DNA of 64,000 nt from Limnobacter sp. 130 (GCF_902506325.1 NZ_LR732328.1:927071-991070), one strand, 5' to 3'. Shown: positions 54,057 through 63,305, counted from the first letter of the stretch. Numbers and translations: made by a program. Notes: generated from the letters alone by a model not told the origin.

Positions 54057-55981
54057 TAGGCTTGAGCGGCCTTACCGCCCGCATCAGTATTCGCTTGCCC
54101 TGCTTGTCCACTGGCTCCCAAAGTCTGCTTTGTGGCATCGGAAGAAACCTGCGACGCCGCCTTGGGGGCCGCTGGCACTGGTTTCGGTACAGAAATACCG
54201 TACAACAGCTTCAACATTTCGGGTGTGGCACCCACATGCAACTTGGAGGCCTTGTCCAGATAAATAATCTTGTCGCAGATGGACATCAAGCGAACCGAAT
54301 GCGTCACCATGATGATGGTTTTAACAGTGGCCAAACTTTTGAATACGGCCATCAAGTGGGTTTCAGCGGCAAAATCCAGATCGTTTGTTGGCTCATCGAG
54401 CAACAACACTGGTGCGTCAGACAAGAAAGCCTGGGTAATCGCAACCCGCCGGCGTTGCCCACCCGACAAGCGGTTACCACCCTCGCCCACCTGTGTCATG
54501 TAGCCATCAGGCATCTTCGCAATAAACTCATGTGCACCTGAACGTTTGGCGGCCAGCAAAATTTGCTCGTCGCTCGCGTCGGGGTTGGACCGGCGCAGGT
54601 TCTCAACAATGGTGCCTTCGAATAGCTGTGAAGTTTGGGGCAAAAAGCCGATCCACTTGGCAAGCTCTTGGCGGGAGAACTGCGACAAATCGTATTCGTC
54701 GAGCAGTACTCGGCCACCTTGCGGTTCATACAAACCGCGCAGCAATTTGAGCAAGGTTGATTTGCCGGCACCGTTGTCACCGGCCAAACCGTAAATACCT
54801 CGGGGGCCAATCTGGGCTGACACCGATTTCACCACTTCCTTTTGTGCACCCACGTGCTGGTAGCTTACGTTTTCCAAACGCAAGGCACCCGAAGGCATAG
54901 GCAAGTTCAACCCGGTGTGCTGTTTTTCTTCATCCGACGCAAACACCTTATTCAGGCGGTCAGTGGCTTCGCGGGAATGTGCAATTGAACGCCAATGTCC
55001 CGTCAACGCAGCCAAAGGACCAATGGCCTTTGCAGCCAACATATTGGATGCAATCAAACCACCGACGGTCATCCACTGGTTGATCACGGCATAAGCGCCT
55101 ACCGCGGTAATGGCCACGTTCACACACAGCATGATGGAAACGGACAGCTCGCGCTGGTCTTCCATTTCGCCATTTTTCTGGAATGACTCTTGAACCCAAG
55201 AGTTGTAGCTCGAGACCCATGCGCGTTTGGCAGAATCGTCCTGAACCAGGCTTTTGATGGCTTCGCGGCCGCGACAAACCTCGGCCAGCACCTCATCGCG
55301 TCGACGGGCGCGCGAGAACTCTTCCACCCTGCGCTTTCTGAACTCACCCGAGCTATACCACGAAAGTGCTGCCAAGCACGCCAAACCAATCAGCACAACA
55401 GGCAAGACAGGCAATGCAATGGTCGCAATCAAACCGATGGCCAAAATCGCAAACGGCAAATCCAAAATGGTCATGGCAACCGCGCCACTCCACACAACAC
55501 GCACGGTGTCCACATCTTTAAACAGGGAGTACCAAGCGGCAGTTGAACGCGCCTCAAGCTGCCGCAATGGAATCGACAGAATTTTATTCATCAATTTGCT
55601 GGCAATTTGCCCGTCGATTTTGACCGCAGCCACGCGTAAAACGCGAGCGCGGAACGAGCGTAAAATAAGGTCGGCCGCCAGCAAAATACCCATACCGATC
55701 AACAGAGCGGTCAGAGTATTAAGACCAGAGCGATAGATCACCCGATCGTAAACCTGTAAAGCAAAGACCGCTGGAAACAGGGCCACCAGATTCACGAAAA
55801 TAGACAGCAACGCCGCACGCTTTAACAAAGGCAAAGCAGTGCGTATAACGCCCTCAACGGTTTTGGAGCTCGATGCCTCAACGACGCCTTCATCTGCGTT
55901 GGCGTCGCCAGACTTCTCAGCCTTCAGCCCGAAATTCCAGAGCGCTTCAAGCCTTTCTTTGAACAAATATTTAACCGACAT
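54056..55981 (-). CDS. Type I secretion ABC permease/ATPase
   Basis: A 641-residue exporter with a fused membrane domain (six helices, residues about 60-330) and ATPase. Walker A is GDNGAGKST near residue 400, the Q-loop GFLPQTSQLF, the signature RLSGGQRRRVAI near 500, Walker B VLLLDEPTNDLD near 525, and the H-loop MVTHSVRL. The first 50 residues are charged and there is no recognisable C39 peptidase or peptidase-like domain, so it is not of the HlyB or bacteriocin type. The C-terminal 50 residues are an Ala/Gln/Gly-rich extension. It begins 14 bp after the anti-sigma-like gene. Confidence 0.92.
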   Translation of the reverse strand: MSVKYLFKERLEALWNFGLKAEKSGDANADEGVVEASSSKTVEGVIRTALPLLKRAALLSIFVNLVALFPAVFALQVYDRVIYRSGLNTLTALLIGMGILLAADLILRSFRARVLRVAAVKIDGQIASKLMNKILSIPLRQLEARSTAAWYSLFKDVDTVRVVWSGAVAMTILDLPFAILAIGLIATIALPVLPVVLIGLACLAALSWYSSGEFRKRRVEEFSRARRRDEVLAEVCRGREAIKSLVQDDSAKRAWVSSYNSWVQESFQKNGEMEDQRELSVSIMLCVNVAITAVGAYAVINQWMTVGGLIASNMLAAKAIGPLAALTGHWRSIAHSREATDRLNKVFASDEEKQHTGLNLPMPSGALRLENVSYQHVGAQKEVVKSVSAQIGPRGIYGLAGDNGAGKSTLLKLLRGLYEPQGGRVLLDEYDLSQFSRQELAKWIGFLPQTSQLFEGTIVENLRRSNPDASDEQILLAAKRSGAHEFIAKMPDGYMTQVGEGGNRLSGGQRRRVAITQAFLSDAPVLLLDEPTNDLDFAAETHLMAVFKSLATVKTIIMVTHSVRLMSICDKIIYLDKASKLHVGATPEMLKLLYGISVPKPVPAAPKAASQVSSDATKQTLGASGQAGQANTDAGGKAAQA

Positions 55982-55995
55982 TGCGAGTTCCTAGG

Positions 55996-56412
55996 TTATG
56001 CAGCGCCCGCTGAACCAGCCATGCGCAACTGTTGCGCCTTGAGTCGTTCGAGCAATACCAAATAGGAGGCAATCAGACGAACGACTGCAGGGCGCATGCC
56101 CGCCAGTTGTTCGCGAGTCAATTTGGCAAGCGGGTTTTCCAATCGGGTCTTGGCATCGGGTTGCGCATCAATGGCACGGCACACACGCTCAAATACGTGG
56201 CTGAGCGCAGCATCGACCTCTGCCTCGGACATGGCTGAATACAGCACCTGCGGCTTGGTATCAATCAAACTCAAGCGCTCCTGCCAACCCAACACAGACT
56301 TTGCCAGTGTCGGGTCCAGTCGCAACTGCCCTTCAAACGCGGTGCGTTCTGCGCCGCGCATTACACCGAGTACATAATCAGCGGCCAACCAGTTTTTGTC
56401 ATCGTCCGTCAT
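55996..56412 (-). CDS. Putative soluble anti-sigma factor
   Basis: A 138-residue protein whose N-terminus matches anti-sigma factors of the RskA/ECF type: LAADYVLGVMRGAERTAFEGQL, then LAKSVLGWQERLSLIDTKP. Such proteins usually continue with a membrane helix and periplasmic domain; here the C-terminal half is helical and charged (RPAVVRLIASYLVLLERLKAQQLRM) without a convincing membrane segment. It starts 9 bp after the sigma gene. It should bind that sigma factor, but release would have to be triggered in the cytoplasm. The assignment rests on the N-terminal pattern and on gene position. Confidence 0.65.
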   Translation of the reverse strand: MTDDDKNWLAADYVLGVMRGAERTAFEGQLRLDPTLAKSVLGWQERLSLIDTKPQVLYSAMSEAEVDAALSHVFERVCRAIDAQPDAKTRLENPLAKLTREQLAGMRPAVVRLIASYLVLLERLKAQQLRMAGSAGAA

Positions 56413-56421
56413 GGAAACCCC

Positions 56422-57057
56422 CTATGCCAGATATCCGGATTGCTCAGCATCCTGGCGGCGTGAATTGCCCGCAGCCAGCGTTGCCAAACCTTCGGACTGA
56501 AATTCGTCGTATACAGTTTTCAATTCGATCAAACCCCTACGCACCCATGTTTTAACGGTACCCAAAGGCACATTCAGGTGCTCAGAGATCTCTGCATGGC
56601 TCATGCCATGCGTGTAGGCCAAAGTGAGCACTTGCCTGTACTTGCCCTCAAGGCGTTGCACACACGCCTGCATCACTCGGCTGGTTTCTTTGTCATCCGT
56701 GCTGGTGGAGTGTGCTTCAAAAACCAATTCATTGGGTTTGTCGTCCTGATCAGAAAACTGGTCAAGAGAAATTGAATTCACGGTATGGCTTTGTTGCGCC
56801 AGCAGGTCCAGCGCCCTGTTCCTGACCACTTGGTGCAACCAGGTTTCTGGCGCAGACAGCTTGTTGTTGAACGTGTGCGCGTATCGCCAAAGGCGAATGT
56901 AGGCGTCCTGGAGTACATCTTGAGCTAGCCCAGGCTCCCGAACAATGCGCAACGCGACTGCAAACATCTTTCTAGACGTGAGTTGATACAGCTCCTCAAA
57001 CGCCTTTCGATCGCGATTTGCAATTCGTTCAATTAAAGAAGCGAGTTCTTCTCTCAA
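56422..57057 (-). CDS. ECF RNA polymerase sigma factor
   Basis: A 211-residue sigma-70-family ECF factor. Region 2 spans about residues 14-85 (LYQLTSRKMFAVALRIVREPGLAQDVLQDAYIRLWRYA). Region 4 spans about 130-185 (VMQACVQRLEGKYRQVLTLAYTHGMSHAEISEHLNVPLGTVKTWVRRGLIEL). A 45-residue acidic linker separates them. The start is a TTG with GGGGA eight bases upstream; the tail of about 20 residues is a small extension. It heads the run sigma, anti-sigma, T1SS ABC, HlyD, TolC, cargo, all on the minus strand with short gaps, so it is expected to control its own operon. Confidence 0.9.
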   Translation of the reverse strand: MREELASLIERIANRDRKAFEELYQLTSRKMFAVALRIVREPGLAQDVLQDAYIRLWRYAHTFNNKLSAPETWLHQVVRNRALDLLAQQSHTVNSISLDQFSDQDDKPNELVFEAHSTSTDDKETSRVMQACVQRLEGKYRQVLTLAYTHGMSHAEISEHLNVPLGTVKTWVRRGLIELKTVYDEFQSEGLATLAAGNSRRQDAEQSGYLA

Positions 57058-57424
57058 CCTGGCTGTCCCCGAGATGAAGTCATTTGTGTGTTTGATACGT
57101 CCTGATACTGTTAATTTACAGTCGGGCCGGACTTTGGATTCGTCAAAAAGGCCAAGTTTTACTGCTCAAACCACTGAATAGGGCCACCCAACTTGGGGGA
57201 TGTAACTCTTAAGTATCCCCTAGCTAAGGGATACTAGCAAAAGTTCTGATTCCAGAACAGTACTTGCACTGTCTATTTGCTTACATAGTCTACCGAAATG
57301 CAATCCCCCCCAAACTAATTAACCCGACTGAAATTACCTACAGACGCTTGAATCCAAAATTTATTGCCCGAAGTACAAATCGAATGAGTGGCAACCAAAA
57401 CAAATTCCAATAGCGGGGCGAACA
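57058..57424. promoter_or_regulatory. Intergenic region with three inverted repeats
   Basis: This 367-bp gap separates the divergent sigma and LuxR-type genes and contains no plausible coding frame. It holds AGTATCCC/GGGATACT at 57212-57219 and 57228-57235, with a TAGCTA palindrome at its centre; GTTCTG/CAGAAC at 57243-57248 and 57253-57258; and ACAGT/ACTGT at 57257-57261 and 57268-57272, overlapping the previous one. Such density points to operators for the sigma operon or for the LuxR-type gene. The promoters themselves could not be assigned with confidence. Confidence 0.55.
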
Positions 57425-58159
57425 ATGACCTTAATACCGAGCTGGCCAAGCCAGCCACACATGGGTGGGACTATGAAGAATGACAAGGGCTTGGCAGGTC
57501 GACCACTAACGCCTCGGGAAACGGGCATACAAAGCACCACCCCAGGCAGAACAATCAGCCTTCAGCCGATGTTCGTAACCAATCGAACAACCCTGGAAGA
57601 AATTGACAATCACCTGGCCAACGCAGAAACGCGAATAGTCGTGATTACAATTGAAAAAGGCAACCGACACGGAGAGGCCGTAGTTAGCCACATCGGCGCA
57701 ACCTATTCCGACGTTCGCGTGGTTCTCGTATGCGAAGGCAACGCTCAAGACATTTTGGCCATGGCGTTCAAACCAGGCGTATGGGCTTGCGTTGGCCGTC
57801 AATCATCCGTAGAAACCCTTCGCGAAGCGATTGACACGGTGGCTGCGGGCGCACGTTACGTGGCACCCGAACTGGTGAGTAACAAAACATCCTCACCATA
57901 TGGATCTGGCGAGCAGCAAGGCCTGGGAAATCAAATCAATCCATTGGCAGACCAGGACGAAGGCGCACAACTGACTCGTCGTGAACGACAAGTGCTTACG
58001 TTGATCGCCCAAGGCCGTCCACGCCGCGAAATCGCGGAATTGCTGAAGGTTTCACCCCGCACCATCGACGCGTACCGCGCTCGTTTGCTGCAAAAGCTGA
58101 ATCTGGATTCCAGCGTTCAACTGGTGAAATATGCAATTTCTGCAGGCATGGCCACTTAA
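57425..58159 (+). CDS. LuxR-family regulator with degenerate receiver-like domain
   Basis: A 244-residue regulator. The C-terminal LuxR/NarL helix-turn-helix is complete (LTRRERQVLTLIAQGRPRREIAELLKVSPRTIDAYRARLLQKLNL). The N-terminal half looks like a receiver: VVLVCEGNAQDILAMAFKPGVWACVGRQSSVETLREAIDTV resembles strand 4 to helix 5. The acidic pair of strand 1 and the phosphorylated Asp are not evident; RIVVITIEKG occupies the strand 3 position with Thr. It is therefore probably a phosphorylation-independent regulator. GGGGCGA precedes the ATG at 57425; other Met codons lie 11 and 16 residues in. It faces away from the ECF/T1SS operon. Confidence 0.8.
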   Translation: MTLIPSWPSQPHMGGTMKNDKGLAGRPLTPRETGIQSTTPGRTISLQPMFVTNRTTLEEIDNHLANAETRIVVITIEKGNRHGEAVVSHIGATYSDVRVVLVCEGNAQDILAMAFKPGVWACVGRQSSVETLREAIDTVAAGARYVAPELVSNKTSSPYGSGEQQGLGNQINPLADQDEGAQLTRRERQVLTLIAQGRPRREIAELLKVSPRTIDAYRARLLQKLNLDSSVQLVKYAISAGMAT

Positions 58160-58185
58160 GGTAATCTGCAACAGTTAAGACCAGA

Positions 58186-58211
58186 AACCCCGCTGAGCAG
58201 CGGGGTTTTTT
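58186..58211 (+). terminator. Rho-independent terminator after the LuxR-type gene
   Basis: AACCCCGCT (58186-58194), loop GAGC, AGCGGGGTT (58199-58207) followed by a T-run. It is a strong intrinsic terminator 26 bp past the LuxR-type stop and isolates that gene from queC. Confidence 0.92.
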
Positions 58212-58259
58212 GTTTGTGCGGCTAAAATACCGTATTAATGCAGATCCTTTAAATCACCC

Positions 58260-58964
58260 ATGAATAAAAAAGCCCTGGTACTTTTCTCCGGCGGACAGGA
58301 CAGCACGGTGTGCCTGGCCTGGGCACTGTCTAAATTTGCGCACGTAGAAACCATCGGCTTTGACTACGGACAGCGCCACAGGATCGAACTGGAATGCAGG
58401 CTTACCGTACTTGAGAGAATGCGCGAACAGTTTCCCGAGTGGTCCCACAAGCTGGGTGAAGACCGGGTGATTGACCTGAGCTGGCTAGGGCAAATTTCCG
58501 ATTGCGCACTGACCGAAGAGCGCGAAATTGAGTTGAATGAAACCGGTTTACCCAACACGTTTGTGCCTGGACGTAATTTGGTGTTCTTTTTGATCTCCTC
58601 AGCCGTAGCCTACCGCAGGGGTTTGTCTACCTTGGTGGGTGGCATGTGCCAAACCGATTTTTCAGGCTATCCCGATTGTCGTGAAGACACGCTAAAAGCG
58701 CTACAAGTTGCCACCAATCTGGGTATGGCCAGCACCTTCCGGTTTGAAACACCGCTCATGTGGATTGATAAAACCGAGACTTTTCAACTTGGCGAACAGT
58801 TGGGTGGCAAGAAACTACTCGAAATCATCCTTCGCGACACACACACCTGCTACACAGGCGATCGAACCCATGAACACGACTGGGGTTTCGGCTGCGGAGA
58901 ATGCCCAGCCTGCGACTTGCGCAAACGCGGGTGGAAAAACTACATTTCACAACAGAATCAATAG
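58260..58964 (+). CDS. queC: 7-cyano-7-deazaguanine synthase QueC
   Basis: A 234-residue enzyme that converts 7-carboxy-7-deazaguanine to preQ0 in queuosine biosynthesis, using ATP and ammonia. The PP-loop SGGQDST is at residues 10-16. The zinc-binding cysteines are in HTCYTGDRT-type and [14 protein letters not shown] near the C-terminus. Length is as expected. No queD or queE is present in the window, and no preQ1 riboswitch is evident in the 48 bp between the preceding terminator and the start. Confidence 0.95.
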   Translation: MNKKALVLFSGGQDSTVCLAWALSKFAHVETIGFDYGQRHRIELECRLTVLERMREQFPEWSHKLGEDRVIDLSWLGQISDCALTEEREIELNETGLPNTFVPGRNLVFFLISSAVAYRRGLSTLVGGMCQTDFSGYPDCREDTLKALQVATNLGMASTFRFETPLMWIDKTETFQLGEQLGGKKLLEIILRDTHTCYTGDRTHEHDWGFGCGECPACDLRKRGWKNYISQQNQ

Positions 58965-59066
58965 CTTGAAAGTAAAAAAGCAAACACACCGGAAACCCTT
59001 GACTGGCTTGGTTTTGCCCAATTTTTAAGCAGCAGAAAAATAAATGAAATTATTTTGCAAAAACGT

Positions 59067-59094
59067 TTGACACAAAAATTTTTCTTGCTATAAT
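59067..59094 (+). promoter_or_regulatory. Sigma-70 promoter of the tRNA cluster
   Basis: TTGACA at 59067-59072 and TATAAT at 59089-59094, with a 16-bp spacer, both match the consensus exactly. Transcription should begin near 59101, shortly before tRNA-Gly. Such a strong promoter is typical for stable RNA genes. Confidence 0.9.
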
Positions 59095-59127
59095 TTCGTT
59101 CTCTCAACGACGTCACGTTGTTGAAAT

Positions 59128-59203
<76 letters not shown>

Positions 59204-59210
59204 AATTCCT

Positions 59211-59240
59211 AAGGGGAAGTGATACACTTCCCCTTTTCTT
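59211..59240 (+). terminator. Terminator-like hairpin inside the tRNA cluster
   Basis: AAGGGGAAGTG (59211-59221) and CACTTCCCCTT (59225-59235) form an 11-bp perfect stem with a three-base loop, followed by TTCTTT. It looks like an intrinsic terminator but lies between tRNA-Gly and tRNA-Cys, which have no obvious separate promoter. It may give partial termination or serve as an RNA-processing signal. Confidence 0.65.
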
Positions 59241-59269
59241 TGCCCGCCATATTTTGGTGGAACACCCTT

Positions 59270-59343
59270 GGCGGGGTGGCAGAGTGGTCATGCAGCGGAC
59301 TGCAACTCCGTGTACGCCGGTTCGATTCCGACCCCCGCCTCCA
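59270..59343 (+). tRNA. tRNA-Cys (GCA)
   Basis: A 74-nt cloverleaf with acceptor stem GGCGGGG pairing with CCCCGCC, an anticodon loop CTGCAAC reading GCA, a T-arm CCGGTTCGATTCCG and an encoded CCA end. It follows tRNA-Gly by 66 bp and precedes tRNA-Leu by 16 bp. Confidence 0.97.
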
Positions 59344-59359
59344 AGTTTTCAAGCCATCA

Positions 59360-59452
59360 GCCCGGGTGGTGAAATTGGTAGACACAACGGACTTAAAATC
59401 CGTCGCTTACCGTAAAAGGGGCGTACCGGTTCGATTCCGGTCCCGGGCACCA
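59360..59452 (+). tRNA. tRNA-Leu (TAA)
   Basis: A 93-nt class II tRNA. The acceptor stem is GCCCGGG pairing with CCCGGGC, the anticodon loop CTTAAAA reads TAA, and a long variable arm precedes the T-arm CCGGTTCGATTCCGG. CCA is encoded. The order Gly-Cys-Leu in one cluster is common in betaproteobacteria. Confidence 0.97.
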
Positions 59453-59528
59453 CAGGCAACACTCTTCACACATTCAATCGCGCGTACAATAGTGCATTGC
59501 GTCTAGAACAATCTCAAAGAACCACACC

Positions 59529-61589
59529 GTGACTCGCCGAATTCTTGTTACCTCTGCCTTGCCGTATGCAAACGGCGCCATTCACCTTGGCCATCTGGTT
59601 GAATACATTCAAACCGACATCTGGGTTCGCTTTCAAAAAATGCAAAGCAACGAGGTGTACTACGTGTGCGCCGATGACACACACGGCACGCCCGTCATGC
59701 TGCGTGCGCAGGCCGAGGGCATTAGCCCCGAGGAATTGATTGCCAGGGTCAGCACTGAACACCAGCGCGACTTCGCCAGCTTCCATGTGGGCTTCGACAA
59801 TTACTATTCTACCAATGCGCCCGAGAACAAGGCCCATTGCGAAACCATCTACACACGCTTGCGCGATGCGGGGCTGATTCAAACCCGCTCTGTAGAACAG
59901 TTCTACGACCCAGTCAAAGAAATGTTTTTGCCCGACCGCTTCATCAAGGGCGAATGCCCAAAATGCGGCGCGAAAGACCAATACGGCGACTCCTGTGAAG
60001 TGTGCGGTGCCACCTACCAGCCCACGGAACTGAAAAACGCTTACTCCACAGTGTCGGGAGCGGCGCCCATTCGCAAAAGCTCCGACCACTATTTCTTCAA
60101 GCTGTCTGACCCGCGCTGCGAGAATTTTCTGCGTCAGTGGACTCAAACCCCAGGGCGATTGCAAGTAGAAGCCAGCCGCAAAATGCAGGAATGGCTGGGT
60201 GAAGAAGGCAGTGGCAAACTTGCAGACTGGGATATTTCACGCGATGCGCCCTACTTCGGCTTTGAGATTCCCGATGCACCGGGCAAATATTTCTATGTGT
60301 GGCTAGATGCGCCTGTCGGGTACTTTGCAAGCTTCCAGAATCTGTGCGAACGAATCGGCGTGGACTATCAGGAATTCCTGAAAGCCGACACCAAAACCGA
60401 GATGATTCACTTCATCGGCAAAGACATTCTTTACTTCCACGCCCTGTTCTGGCCGGCCATGCTTGAATTTGCAGGCCTGCGCACCCCAAGCAAAGTGAAT
60501 GCGCACGGTTTCCTGACTGTCGATGGCGCAAAAATGAGCAAAAGCCGAGGTACGTTTATTACCGCGGAAAGCTTTATCAAGCAGGGTTTGAACCCGGAAT
60601 GGCTGCGCTATTACTTTGCTGCCAAGCTGAATTCAACCATGGAAGACCTGGACCTGAGTTTTGCGGACTTCACCGCCCGCGTAAACAGCGACCTGGTGGG
60701 CAAGTACATCAACATTGCCAGTCGCAGCGCAGGCTTTCTGGTCAAAAACTTTGAAGGTCGTGTTCTGGATTCAGCCATGCAGCACCCACTGCTTGTGGAC
60801 ATTCGTGCGCAAGCGGCCGCAATCGCCACCCATTACGACGAGCGGGAATACGGCAAAGCCATTCGCGAGGTGATGGCATGCGCCGACAAGGTGAATGCCT
60901 ATGTGGATCAGGAAAAGCCTTGGGAATTGGCCAAGAACGCTGACAAACAGACAGAACTGCAAACCGCCTGCTCCATTTGCCTTGAAGCATTTCGCCTGCT
61001 GACCCTGTATTTAAAACCTGTGTTACCCGTGTTGGCCGGCAATGCCGAGAACATATTGGGCGTGGCCCCGATGACTTGGGCCAGCGTGAACACACCGTTG
61101 AACAGCACAATACCTGTACAGGCCTTCAAACACTTGATGCAACGTGTGGATCAAAAGCAAATTGACGCCTTGATTGAGGCCAACAAACAATCGTTGGCAC
61201 CCGCCGCACCTGCTGCACCCGCCCAAGCGAAAACTGAGACAAAGACCACCTCAGGCGAATTCATCAGTATTGATGATTTCACCAAAATCGATCTGCGAAT
61301 TGGATTGGTCAAAGAATGCAAGGCAGTTGAAGGCTCTACCAAGCTATTACAACTCACCGTCGATTTGGGCGAGGAAAAGCCACGCAATATCTTTTCCGGT
61401 ATTGCCGCGCACTACCAGCCCGAGCAACTCAACGGACAATACGTGGTCGTGGTCGCCAACCTGGCACCACGCAAAATGAAGTTTGGTGTATCTGAAGGCA
61501 TGGTTTTGTGTGCCGCATCAGATGACGACAATGCATTAAGCACCCTGACGGCCCTGGGCAAGCTCACCCCGGGAATGAAAATCAGCTAA
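59529..61589 (+). CDS. metG: Methionine-tRNA ligase
   Basis: A 686-residue class I aminoacyl-tRNA synthetase. The HIGH motif is HLGH at residues 19-22 and the KMSKS loop near residues 335-339 ([11 protein letters not shown]). Zinc-binding Cys pairs are in [21 protein letters not shown]-terminal tRNA-binding (OB-fold) domain starts near residue 575 ([17 protein letters not shown]). A GTG start at 59529 fits the family N-terminus ([16 protein letters not shown]). It lies 76 bp after tRNA-Leu. Confidence 0.97.
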   Translation: MTRRILVTSALPYANGAIHLGHLVEYIQTDIWVRFQKMQSNEVYYVCADDTHGTPVMLRAQAEGISPEELIARVSTEHQRDFASFHVGFDNYYSTNAPENKAHCETIYTRLRDAGLIQTRSVEQFYDPVKEMFLPDRFIKGECPKCGAKDQYGDSCEVCGATYQPTELKNAYSTVSGAAPIRKSSDHYFFKLSDPRCENFLRQWTQTPGRLQVEASRKMQEWLGEEGSGKLADWDISRDAPYFGFEIPDAPGKYFYVWLDAPVGYFASFQNLCERIGVDYQEFLKADTKTEMIHFIGKDILYFHALFWPAMLEFAGLRTPSKVNAHGFLTVDGAKMSKSRGTFITAESFIKQGLNPEWLRYYFAAKLNSTMEDLDLSFADFTARVNSDLVGKYINIASRSAGFLVKNFEGRVLDSAMQHPLLVDIRAQAAAIATHYDEREYGKAIREVMACADKVNAYVDQEKPWELAKNADKQTELQTACSICLEAFRLLTLYLKPVLPVLAGNAENILGVAPMTWASVNTPLNSTIPVQAFKHLMQRVDQKQIDALIEANKQSLAPAAPAAPAQAKTETKTTSGEFISIDDFTKIDLRIGLVKECKAVEGSTKLLQLTVDLGEEKPRNIFSGIAAHYQPEQLNGQYVVVVANLAPRKMKFGVSEGMVLCAASDDDNALSTLTALGKLTPGMKIS

Positions 61590-61598
61590 AAGGAAAAC

Positions 61599-63305
61599 AT
61601 GGCCGCACCCCAGTTTCTGAAAACGCTCAAGCCATTCAAGCCACGAATCGGGGACAGCTTGAGGGGATACAACTCCCAACGTTTTCTGAAAGACCTGGGT
61701 GCCGGCATCACCGTGGGTGTGGTTGCCCTGCCCTTGGCCATGGCCTTTGCAATCGCCAGCGGGCTTGAACCACAAACAGGCCTGTTCACCGCAATCGTGG
61801 CAGGTTTCATCGTCTCGGCGTTTGGTGGTTCCAGCGTTCAAATCGGCGGCCCGGCGGGCGCCTTCATTGTGGTGGTGCTTGGCATCGTCAATCAATATGG
61901 CGTGGCCAATTTGATTGCCTGCACACTCATGGCTGGCGCGCTGCTGTTTCTCATGGGCTTAACCGGACTCGGAAGCCTTGTTCGACTAATTCCAGTCAGC
62001 ATTGTGATTGGCTTCACCAACGGCATTGCCGTGCTTATCGCGCTGTCACAAATCAAAGACTTTTTTGGTTTGAACATTGATGTGACACAAGGCAATTTTT
62101 TTGAAAAAAACTGGGCACTGTTACAAGCCATACCTGGCCTGAACTGGTCGGCATTCATCCTGGCCAGTTCAAGCCTCGTATTTCTGTTTATGTGGCCCAA
62201 ATTGTTTGCAATGCTTGGCAAAGGTCGCACACAGGGCACATTTCCCAAAATTCTTCAAAGTGTTCCTGGCTCAGTCATACTCTTGGTAGCGGGCACACTG
62301 ATTTCATTCAGTCTTGGACTCGATATAGAAACCATCGGCAGCAAGTTTGGAGAAATCCCCCGGAGTCTTCCCACATTGGCCCTGCCCTCCATTGAACTGG
62401 CCAGCATTCAAACGTTAATTGGTCCCACATTGACCATTGCATTTTTGTGCGCCATCGAATCCCTGCTGTGCGCCCGCGTGGCCGATGGCATTACTCACGA
62501 AAAGCACGACCCCAACCAGGAATTAATGGCCCAGGGTCTGGCCAACATTGCCTCACCCTTGTTTGGCGGCATGCCCGCCACCGGCACCATTGCACGTACA
62601 GTCACCAATATCCGCTCGGGCGGTAACTCACCGGTCGCAGGCATTGTTCACGCATTCACCTTGCTGCTGATCATGTTGATTGCCGCCCCGCTTGCATTTC
62701 ACATTCCGCTGGCCGTGCTGTCGGCCGTACTCATGTTCGTGGCTTACAACATGGGCGAATGGCGAGAATTCCCAAAGCTGAAGCAATACACCACCGTATA
62801 CAAAGTGATCATGCTGGCCACCTTCTTGCTCACGGTGATTGTCGATCTGACCGTTGCGGTTCAGGTTGGACTTGTTTTGGCTGGCGTGTTCTTTATTTAT
62901 CGAGTGTCTACACTGACCGAGTTCATCCCGGTTTACCTGAAAGACGAAGACCGGGCCAAAGGAATCACCGCTTATAAAATCTATGGTTCCCTGTTCTTCG
63001 CTGTGGTTGGGAAAATTGAAAACCTGATACTGCACACGGGCAAATCCACCAAGACCCTGATTCTGGACCTTCACCAGACCATTTCAATTGACACCACCGC
63101 CCTTGAATGCCTGGAAGAACTGAATGCCGAGTTGCAGCGTGCCGGGCATACCCTGATATTTTGTGGCCTGAACAGCCAGGCTTTGTCCCTATTCAAACGC
63201 AGCGGTTTTATGGCCCAATTGCAGGCCGGGCAAGTTCAAGACGACTTTTCTGCTGCCATGGCACATGCGCATGCAATTTCTTTCGAGGATCAGGCTGGCG
63301 CCTGA
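61599..63305 (+). CDS. SulP family anion transporter with STAS domain
   Basis: A 568-residue SLC26/SulP-type transporter. About ten to twelve membrane helices are followed by a cytoplasmic STAS domain (about residues 450-560: ITAYKIYGSLFFAVVGKIENL, LILDLHQTISIDTTALECLEEL). The signature segments DLGAGITVGVVALPLAMAFAIASGL and FGGSSVQIGGPAGAFI are present. Family members move sulfate, bicarbonate or dicarboxylates; which one cannot be read here. It starts 9 bp after metG, with AAAGGAAA before the ATG, so it may be co-transcribed. Confidence 0.93.
   Translation: MAAPQFLKTLKPFKPRIGDSLRGYNSQRFLKDLGAGITVGVVALPLAMAFAIASGLEPQTGLFTAIVAGFIVSAFGGSSVQIGGPAGAFIVVVLGIVNQYGVANLIACTLMAGALLFLMGLTGLGSLVRLIPVSIVIGFTNGIAVLIALSQIKDFFGLNIDVTQGNFFEKNWALLQAIPGLNWSAFILASSSLVFLFMWPKLFAMLGKGRTQGTFPKILQSVPGSVILLVAGTLISFSLGLDIETIGSKFGEIPRSLPTLALPSIELASIQTLIGPTLTIAFLCAIESLLCARVADGITHEKHDPNQELMAQGLANIASPLFGGMPATGTIARTVTNIRSGGNSPVAGIVHAFTLLLIMLIAAPLAFHIPLAVLSAVLMFVAYNMGEWREFPKLKQYTTVYKVIMLATFLLTVIVDLTVAVQVGLVLAGVFFIYRVSTLTEFIPVYLKDEDRAKGITAYKIYGSLFFAVVGKIENLILHTGKSTKTLILDLHQTISIDTTALECLEELNAELQRAGHTLIFCGLNSQALSLFKRSGFMAQLQAGQVQDDFSAAMAHAHAISFEDQAGA

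Noticed and set aside
57243-57272. LexA box
   Set aside because: The arms run ACAG...CTGT, the reverse of the LexA CTGT...ACAG order, and no SOS gene is adjacent.
58212-58259. preQ1 riboswitch in front of queC
   Set aside because: Only 48 bp lie between the preceding terminator and the start codon, and no C-rich pseudoknot-like aptamer is visible.
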